Below, one piece after another: positions 6,538 through 10,584 of a stretch of 10,584 nt of DNA. The notes beneath the pieces were generated by a model. It made no database searches. It was given only the letters and a program-made list of their open reading frames with translations, and was not told the origin of the DNA. Made by a program: the position numbers and the translations under genes. Position 1 is the first letter of the stretch. Every line of letters begins with the position of its first letter. The DNA is from Rubrobacteraceae bacterium (GTDB taxonomy: Bacteria > Actinomycetota > Rubrobacteria > Rubrobacterales > Rubrobacteraceae), in assembly GCA_029240775.1 (NCBI GenBank), contig JARDZQ010000026.1, positions 1 through 10,584 on the forward strand, read 5' to 3'.

Positions 6538-7320
6538 GCGGGCCGTCCACCCACCGTCCATCACGATAGACGAGCCATTAACGAATGAGGCCTCCTTCGA
6601 GCACAGAAAGACGGCCATCTCCGCCACCTCTTCGGGCTCAATGAGGCGCTTGATCACAGGCTCGGTGAGCATGATCTTCTCTATCACCTCGTCCTCGGGA
6701 ATGCCGTGCGTCCTGGCCTGGTCCGCTATCTGCTTCTCCACAAGCGGCGTCTTCACGTACGCCGGGTTGATGCAGTTGGAGGTAACACCCTTCGGCCCAC
6801 CTTCGAGAGCGATGGTCTTGGAGAGCCCTTCCAGGCCGTGCTTGGCCGAGACGTACGCAGACTTGTAAGGCGAGGCCCGCAGACCATGCACAGAGGAGAT
6901 GTTGACTATGCGTCCCCACCCCTTCTCGTACATCCCCGGCAGCGCCTTCTGGACGATCCTGAACGGCGCCTCGAGCATGATCCGCAAGATTAGGGAGAAC
7001 TGCTCGGGCGGGAACTCTTCTATGGGAGCAACGTGTTGAAGACCCGCGTTGTTGACGATGATGTCCGCGTCCACCTCGAGACCGTTCAGAACCTCGTAGT
7101 CAGAGAGGTCGGCCTGAAGCGCCTCGCCGCCGATCTCGCCCGCCACTCTTCTCGCGACGTCGCCGTCCAGGTCGAGCACGGTCACGGCGGCGCCGGCCTG
7201 GGCCAGCCTCCCGGCGCAGGCCCGTCCTATCCCACTCGCCGCCCCGGTCACCAGGGCGCTGCGCCCGCTGAGGTCCACCCCGGCGGCGGAAGGTCCCGGC
7301 ATGATGGAGGTCTCGCTCAT
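6535..7320 (-). CDS. D-3-hydroxybutyrate dehydrogenase (classical SDR)
   Basis: 261 aa from the ATG at 7318-7320, chosen because GGGAG lies about 8 bases upstream. A GTG at 7339-7341 would add seven residues but has no ribosome binding site. It is a classical short-chain dehydrogenase: NAD-binding TGAASGIG (25-32), NNAG (90-93), catalytic Ser143, Tyr156 and Lys160. The substrate-site residues I recall from the Pseudomonas fragi 3-hydroxybutyrate dehydrogenase structure (Gln94, His144, Lys152, Gln196) are all present one position later: Gln95 in LQHVAPIEEFP, His145 in SVHG, Lys153 in SPYKSAY, Gln197 in VEKQIADQA. This makes the substrate call strong. It oxidises (R)-3-hydroxybutyrate to acetoacetate with NAD+, feeding the coupled synthetase. 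The substrate could come from outside through the neighbouring transporters or from stored polyhydroxybutyrate; no depolymerase is in the window. Confidence 0.93.
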   Translation of the reverse strand: MSETSIMPGPSAAGVDLSGRSALVTGAASGIGRACAGRLAQAGAAVTVLDLDGDVARRVAGEIGGEALQADLSDYEVLNGLEVDADIIVNNAGLQHVAPIEEFPPEQFSLILRIMLEAPFRIVQKALPGMYEKGWGRIVNISSVHGLRASPYKSAYVSAKHGLEGLSKTIALEGGPKGVTSNCINPAYVKTPLVEKQIADQARTHGIPEDEVIEKIMLTEPVIKRLIEPEEVAEMAVFLCSKEASFVNGSSIVMDGGWTAR

Positions 7321-7357
7321 GATCCCACTCCCAGTTCGCACAGTGTCCAGTCTGCAA

Positions 7358-7383
7358 GAGGCGCTTTCCCCAAAAGGCGCCTC
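7358..7383 (-). terminator. Hairpin between the CoA-transferase remnant and the dehydrogenase
   Basis: GAGGCGC (7358-7364) and GCGCCTC (7377-7383) form a 7-bp stem, with TTT/AAA able to extend it across a bulge. It lies 25 bases past the remnant's stop codon and 38 bases before the dehydrogenase ATG. It could be an attenuator or the 5' stem of a processed mRNA. Confidence 0.4.
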
Positions 7384-7391
7384 CGAAAACC

Positions 7392-7397
7392 AGTATA
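7392..7397 (-). promoter_or_regulatory. Possible -10 element (TATACT) for the dehydrogenase-synthetase pair
   Basis: On the minus strand the sequence GGCTTATACTGG gives a good -10 hexamer in very GC-rich surroundings, about 72 bases before the dehydrogenase ATG and just past the stop of the broken CoA-transferase. No acceptable -35 is visible 16-18 bases upstream (GGGACC-like). If it is used, it would let the pair be transcribed regardless of decay upstream. Confidence 0.3.
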
Positions 7398-7408
7398 AGC
7401 CATGCCCC

Positions 7409-7896
7409 TCAGAGGTCCCTCACCCGCAGGCTCTTGCGCGCCTCGTCGAAGTTGCGGTAGATGCGCCGCTCGAGGTCGGCCTCGGCGAAGTTCTCCCCCA
7501 GCTGGTGCCTGACGAAGGCGTCCGTGGAGTAGCGGGTGGACGAGAGGAGGTAGTTGTCCTCGTTGTGCTTGACCATCGCGAAGAAGGTGTCGCGGGCAGC
7601 CGGGCCGAGGTTGAAGTTGTCGTAGTTGACGACCACGTGCGCCCTGCGCCCGAAGCCGGAGAGCCTCCCGTCCACTGGCGAAGTGGTTGAGGCCCCTATT
7701 ACTCTCCGTCGCCCTGTCCGGCAGCGTAGACGAGGGTTAGGTCTCTCGGGGAGTCGGTCTCGACCAAGCGCCTCTCGAGACCGATGGCCAGTTCCTCGGG
7801 GAAGCCGATGCCGACGAAGCCGCTTATCGCGACGGGGTCGCCGTCCATGACCACGCGGGCGGCGTCTCCGGCGGATATGACCTTGTTGCGCTTCAT
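7409..7896 (-). pseudogene. Acyl-CoA:acetate/3-ketoacid CoA-transferase, internally deleted and frameshifted
   Basis: Intact members are about 520-530 aa with fused alpha and beta parts. Here an ATG at 7894-7896 with a good GGGGGAGG upstream opens a clear N-terminus: ISAGDAARVVMDGDPVAISG, then FVGIGFPEELAIGL and DLTLVYAAGQGDGE. That frame stops at TAA-TAG (7696-7701). The family's next residues, RGLNHFA, continue in the +1 frame (7677-7697), as if one T had been inserted. Directly after, in the third frame, the sequence jumps to the family's C-terminal end (7409-7675, 88 codons): AHVVVNYDNFNLGP, then SSTRYSTDAFVRHQLGENF. About 350 middle codons, including the catalytic Glu region, are absent. 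No working enzyme can come from this. The intact gene would have moved CoA to acetoacetate, a job the synthetase nearby does with ATP. A deletion during cloning or assembly is a less likely alternative. Confidence 0.88.
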
Positions 7897-7910
7897 GCGC
7901 CCCTCCCCCG

Positions 7911-7948
7911 CCAGAGAGGCCCCGCCGTGGTGCGCGGGGCCTCCCTGG
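7911..7948 (-). terminator. Hairpin between MHS transporter B and the CoA-transferase remnant
   Basis: The core stem of 10 bp (GAGGCCCCGC at 7916-7925, complement at 7934-7943) is extended after one mismatch by CCAG/CTGG, with an 8-base loop. It lies 24 bases past the transporter stop and 14 bases before the remnant's ATG. It has no T-run, so partial read-through is likely. Confidence 0.55.
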
Positions 7949-7972
7949 AAGGCTAGCTTCGTGTTCGTCTGG

Positions 7973-9328
7973 CTACTGCGCCCCGGGTTCCGGTTTCTCA
8001 GAGACGAGCCGGCGCTCCGCCGGCTGCGTCTCTTCGATATCTTCCTGGAACGTCTCGGAGGCCAGGAGCACCGAGATCACCGTTATGAGCGCCATGAACG
8101 CCATGTAGACGGCGACCGCCGTGTAGCCGTAGGAGGCGAGCAGGGCGACGGCGATCAGGGGCGAGAGCCCGCCGGCCAGGACCGAGGCGAGCTGGTAGCC
8201 CAGAGAAGCGCCACTGTAGCGCACCCGCGTACCGAAGAGCTCGGAGAAGTACGCTGCCTGCGGGCCGTACATCGAGTCGTGCCCGAGGTTCACGCCGAGG
8301 ACGACGGCGAGCCAGATCAGGGGCTCTATGCCCGTGTTCAGCAGCCAGAAGAACGGGAAGGCGAACAGGAGCGAGAAGACCGCCCCGAACAGGTACACCG
8401 GACGCCGCCCGACGCGGTCCGAGAGCGCCCCGAAGAGGGGAATTGTAGCGAGCCCTATCGCGGCGGCTATGATGACGCCGCGGAGGCCCACGCCCTGCTC
8501 GAGTCCGACCTCCTCCACGACGTAGGTGAGCACGAAGGCGGTCAGGATGTAGAAGGTACCGTTCTCGGCGATCCGCATGCCCATCGCCAGGAGGACGTTC
8601 TTGGGGTAGGTGCGCAGAACGTCGAGTATGGGCATCCGGGCCTCGGTACCGCTCTCCTGCACCCGCATGAAGGCCGGACTCTCCATAATCCTCAGCCGGA
8701 TAAAGAGCCCCACCCCTATCAGGATGATGCTGAGCAGGAACGGTATCCGCCAGCCCCAGGCCAGGAACTGCGCCTCGGGCATCGCCGTGGAAGAGGCGAA
8801 GAAGACCACGTTGGCGAGGAGGAGCCCCGCGGGCACCCCCATCTGCGGCCAGCTCCCGAAGAAGCCTCGCCTGCCAGGAGGCGCGTGCTCGACGGCCATC
8901 AAGACGGCGCCACCCCACTCCCCGCCGACGCCTATGCCCTGAAAGAGCCTCAGGACGACGAGTAGTATCGGCGCCAGGACGCCTATCGATTCGAAGGTCG
9001 GCAGCAGCCCGATCAGGAACGTCGCTACGCCCATGATGAGCAGCGAGAGCACCAGCATCGTCTTGCGCCCGATCCTGTCCCCGTAGTGGCCGAAGATTAT
9101 GCCGCCCACCGGCCGGGCGAAGAACCCGACCCCGTAGGTCGCGAAGGCCAGCAAGGTCCCTCCGAGCGGCGTGGCCTCCGGGAAGAAGAGGCTGCCAAAC
9201 ACCAGAGCCGCAGCCGTACCGTAGAGGAAGAAGTCGTACCACTCGATCGCCGTCCCGATAAAGCTGGCCAGAGCCACCTGCCGGATCGAGCTGGTCTGCC
9301 CCTCGTGCTCCCCGCCTAGTCTGTCCAT
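7973..9328 (-). CDS. MHS-family major facilitator transporter, paralogue B
   Basis: 451 aa from the ATG at 9326-9328, preceded by GGGAGGAG. A longer frame from a GTG at 9373 adds 15 residues with no family match and a poor ribosome binding site. The chosen start also lines up with paralogue A (MDRLGGEHEGQ against MERVGGEDRGQ). Landmarks match: IEWYDFFLYGTAAAL, motif A GHYGDRIGRKT, FQGIGVGGEWGGA, FFGSWPQMGVPAGLLL, ALSDRVGRRPVYL. It is a predicted inner-membrane proton symporter with about 12 helices. Its place directly before the CoA-transferase remnant and the dehydrogenase-synthetase pair makes a ketone-body or short organic acid the likely substrate (inferred). The first half is nearly the same as paralogue A, while the C-terminal half has drifted, for example in helices 7-9, so the two may differ in substrate. 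Confidence 0.92.
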   Translation of the reverse strand: MDRLGGEHEGQTSSIRQVALASFIGTAIEWYDFFLYGTAAALVFGSLFFPEATPLGGTLLAFATYGVGFFARPVGGIIFGHYGDRIGRKTMLVLSLLIMGVATFLIGLLPTFESIGVLAPILLVVLRLFQGIGVGGEWGGAVLMAVEHAPPGRRGFFGSWPQMGVPAGLLLANVVFFASSTAMPEAQFLAWGWRIPFLLSIILIGVGLFIRLRIMESPAFMRVQESGTEARMPILDVLRTYPKNVLLAMGMRIAENGTFYILTAFVLTYVVEEVGLEQGVGLRGVIIAAAIGLATIPLFGALSDRVGRRPVYLFGAVFSLLFAFPFFWLLNTGIEPLIWLAVVLGVNLGHDSMYGPQAAYFSELFGTRVRYSGASLGYQLASVLAGGLSPLIAVALLASYGYTAVAVYMAFMALITVISVLLASETFQEDIEETQPAERRLVSEKPEPGAQ

Positions 9329-9372
9329 GATCTCCTCCCGCGCAAGCCGGCCGTCGAGAGACGTTCCGGGCA

Positions 9373-9396
9373 CTACCTTCCCCTCAGCGCCGTCAT
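9373..9396 (-). other. Seven-codon ORF with a very strong ribosome binding site
   Basis: The ATG at 9394-9396 encodes MTALRGR and a TAG. It is preceded by GGAGGTGA (9401-9408), a full 8-base match to the usual 16S anti-Shine-Dalgarno, five bases from an ATG. The initiation module (GCGGGAGG...GATCATGAC) resembles the one of transporter B 68 bases downstream (GCGGGAGGAGATCATGGAC), as if duplicated. It may be a leader peptide, a translational start remnant, or chance. Confidence 0.4.
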
Positions 9397-9444
9397 GATC
9401 TCACCTCCCGCCGTGTCCTCGCAACCGAACTACGCCCCTCAGCT

Positions 9445-9655
9445 TCACCTCGCCACGTATCTGGCTTCCTTGCCCAGGACACAGCCGTTGAGCACGCCGC
9501 CCTTCTTCGGTCTCTCGACGTACTTGCTCTTCGGCGACGCATCGCGCCTCTCGACCCACTCCGCGAGGTCCTTGAGCGACCAGCGCGAGAACCACCCCGA
9601 ACAGCAGCGCCGCGCACGCGCCGCTCCACCCTCGCATAACCCGACTACCTAGCAT
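9445..9655 (-). pseudogene. Possible frameshifted small membrane protein upstream of transporter B
   Basis: Two coding-like pieces in different frames join to resemble one small protein. The first, from an ATG at 9635-9637 (or 9653-9655), reads MRGWSGACAALLFGVVLALV, a transmembrane or signal-like helix. The second, ending at a TGA at 9445-9447, reads SLKDLAEWVERRDASP, then KYVERPKKGG and LGKEARYVAR, with strong GC bias at third codon positions (9445-9594). This second frame has no ATG, GTG or TTG start before its upstream stop at 9649-9651. A one-base slip around 9575-9600 would give a protein of about 60 residues. I do not recognise the family. It could be a decayed gene, a sequencing error in an intact small gene, or a coincidence. 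Confidence 0.4.
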
Positions 9656-9843
9656 TGCTCGCCGCCTGAGACGCCGGAGCGCCCCCACCCAACTGAGGAC
9701 ATACCTACCTCTTCCCCACTCGCCGGTATGAGCGCATTCAAGGCGTGAGGGAGTCCCGAGATCAAGGACAGGGATCTCGCCTCTTCCGGACCACCTAGCG
9801 CTGGCTTGGCTCCAGCTGCGACGGTTACTTCGCGCAAAGTTAT
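9656..9843. other. Intergenic region without a supportable gene
   Basis: Nothing convincing is seen on either strand. There is a 7-bp inverted repeat (CGAGATC/GATCTCG, about 9758-9780) and no clear -35/-10 pair for the downstream transporter operon. Short open frames here have poor codon bias and no ribosome binding site. Confidence 0.5.
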
Positions 9844-9877
9844 GCGGCGGGGCCGGTACCTGATCCGGCCCCGCCGC
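9844..9877 (-). terminator. Terminator hairpin after the TauE/SafE-family gene
   Basis: A 13-bp perfect stem (GCGGCGGGGCCGG at 9844-9856, complement at 9865-9877) with an 8-base loop lies 26 bases past the stop codon. On the minus strand it is followed by ATAACTTTG. It is strong and probably separates this gene from the downstream operon. Confidence 0.75.
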
Positions 9878-9903
9878 GCGGACGTAGTGCTCTGGTGGTA
9901 ACT

Positions 9904-10584
9904 CTAGGCCGGCTGACCCTCGGCTACCTCGTTCCTCGTCTTCTCGCGGTGGTTCACCATTATGGAGTGGACGAGCGCCGTGACCCAGACCACGACGATC
10001 AGGACGTAGAGGAGCGTGGCCGTCGCGCCCTCGATCCCGACTGCTCCCATGAACGTCCTCATGTTGGTGATGAGGATGACGCCAGCGACGGCAGTTCCGA
10101 GAATGCGGGCAGGCAGCGTACGGACGACGAAGGCGGCTAACGGCGCGGCGACAATGCCACCGAGGAGGAGCGCACCGACCACCGACCACGGGATCTCCGC
10201 GAAGCTGAGCGCGAGGAGGAACCCGATGCTGGCGGCGAGCGCCACGACGAACTCGCTGGTGTCCACCGTGCCGACCACCTTGCGCGGCTTCATGCGCCCC
10301 GAGGAGAGCAGGGTAGGAGTGGAGATGGGGCCCCAACCGCCGCCGCCCGCCGCGTCGAGGAAGCCCGCCACGAGGCCAAGAGGTGCCAGGAAACCTTTGG
10401 CAATGGGCCTCTCCACTACCGGCCTCTCTCTCCTCCTGAACGAGAAGCGGGCTAGGACGTACACACCGAGGGCAAACAAAAAGATGGCGACCACCGGCGC
10501 GACCAACTCCTCGGCGACGGTCGCAACCCAGGTTACCGCGATCGCGCCCAAGAAGGCCCCGATACCGCCAGGCACCGCCATCCA
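9904..10584 (-). CDS. TauE/SafE (TSUP) family membrane transporter, 5' end beyond window
   Basis: The frame is open at the right edge and covers about 226 codons. The first visible Met (10581) sits inside the family segment AVPGGIGAFLGA, so it is internal and the N-terminal repeat lies outside the window. The second family repeat is clear: GLVAGFLDAAGGGGWGPIST (from visible res. 69) followed by GRMKPRKVVGTVDTSEFVVA (from 95). The protein has several further hydrophobic helices and a charged C-terminal tail (NHREKTRNEVAEG). TSUP proteins export or import small anions such as sulfite, sulfoacetate or other organosulfur compounds, but the substrate of this subgroup is not known to me. A ComB-like sulfolactate-type phosphatase further down the window is a weak thematic link only. 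The stop is followed by a strong hairpin, so it is likely a separate transcription unit. Confidence 0.88.
   Translation of the reverse strand, partial: WMAVPGGIGAFLGAIAVTWVATVAEELVAPVVAIFLFALGVYVLARFSFRRRERPVVERPIAKGFLAPLGLVAGFLDAAGGGGWGPISTPTLLSSGRMKPRKVVGTVDTSEFVVALAASIGFLLALSFAEIPWSVVGALLLGGIVAAPLAAFVVRTLPARILGTAVAGVILITNMRTFMGAVGIEGATATLLYVLIVVVWVTALVHSIMVNHREKTRNEVAEGQPA

Noticed and set aside
5485..6588. 367-residue plus-strand open frame opposite the synthetase
   Set aside because: The minus-strand synthetase has all family motifs. The plus frame lacks a ribosome binding site and crosses the gene boundary.
7321..7341. Upstream GTG start for the 3-hydroxybutyrate dehydrogenase
   Set aside because: There is no Shine-Dalgarno before it, while the ATG at 7318-7320 has one and gives the usual length.
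7784..8965. 393-residue plus-strand open frame
   Set aside because: It is antisense to transporter B, with a highly charged composition rich in Glu/Arg/Gly/His and no recognisable domain. It is a shadow of the real gene.
9329..9373. Upstream GTG start for transporter B
   Set aside because: The added 15 residues are absent from the close paralogue, and the ATG at 9326-9328 has a strong GGGAGGAG.
9640..9799. Two similar CTAGGTGGTC/CTAGGTAGTC stretches about 147 bases apart
   Set aside because: They are imperfect and short, and show no link to a promoter or symmetry. Chance similarity is likely.
9401..10336. 311-residue minus-strand open frame
   Set aside because: It overlaps the clear TauE/SafE gene in another frame, crosses its terminator hairpin, and encodes an Arg/His/Pro-rich sequence typical of a shadow frame in GC-rich DNA.

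Overview
The window is GC-rich bacterial DNA. Every gene I can support lies on the minus strand, so transcription runs from high to low coordinates. The high GC, GC-ending codons mixed with frequent AGG/AGA (Arg) and ATA (Ile), the GTG start and the enzyme set suggest a Rubrobacter-like actinobacterium. That assignment is inference from style and has not been searched.

In transcription order: (1) a sulfite-exporter-type TauE/SafE (TSUP) membrane protein, cut by the right window edge, followed by a 13-bp hairpin. (2) About 500 bases with no intact gene, holding a small coding-like stretch that looks frameshifted and a 7-codon ORF with a very strong ribosome binding site. (3) A ketone-body module: an MHS-type major facilitator transporter; the broken remains of an acetate/3-ketoacid CoA-transferase; a D-3-hydroxybutyrate dehydrogenase; and an acetoacetyl-CoA synthetase translationally coupled to it. 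(4) A second MHS transporter, clearly a paralogue of the first, behind a good sigma70-like promoter. (5) A PaaG-like enoyl-CoA hydratase/isomerase, with two perfect hairpins downstream. (6) A ComB-family (2-phosphosulfolactate phosphatase-like) protein. (7) A phosphotransferase of the ACAD10/11 APH-like family, cut by the left edge.

Taken together the centre reads as 3-hydroxybutyrate/acetoacetate use. Uptake would be by one or both transporters. 3-Hydroxybutyrate is oxidised to acetoacetate by the dehydrogenase, then activated with ATP by the synthetase to acetoacetyl-CoA for thiolase cleavage (no thiolase is in the window). The CoA-transferase would be the alternative, ATP-sparing way of activating acetoacetate. 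In this window it is reduced to its first ~75 and last ~88 codons, with a frameshift and a large internal deletion. This is the most striking observation here: the cell appears to rely on the synthetase, at least at this locus. I see no novel defence or mobile system, no tRNA or rRNA, no CRISPR array and no transposase.
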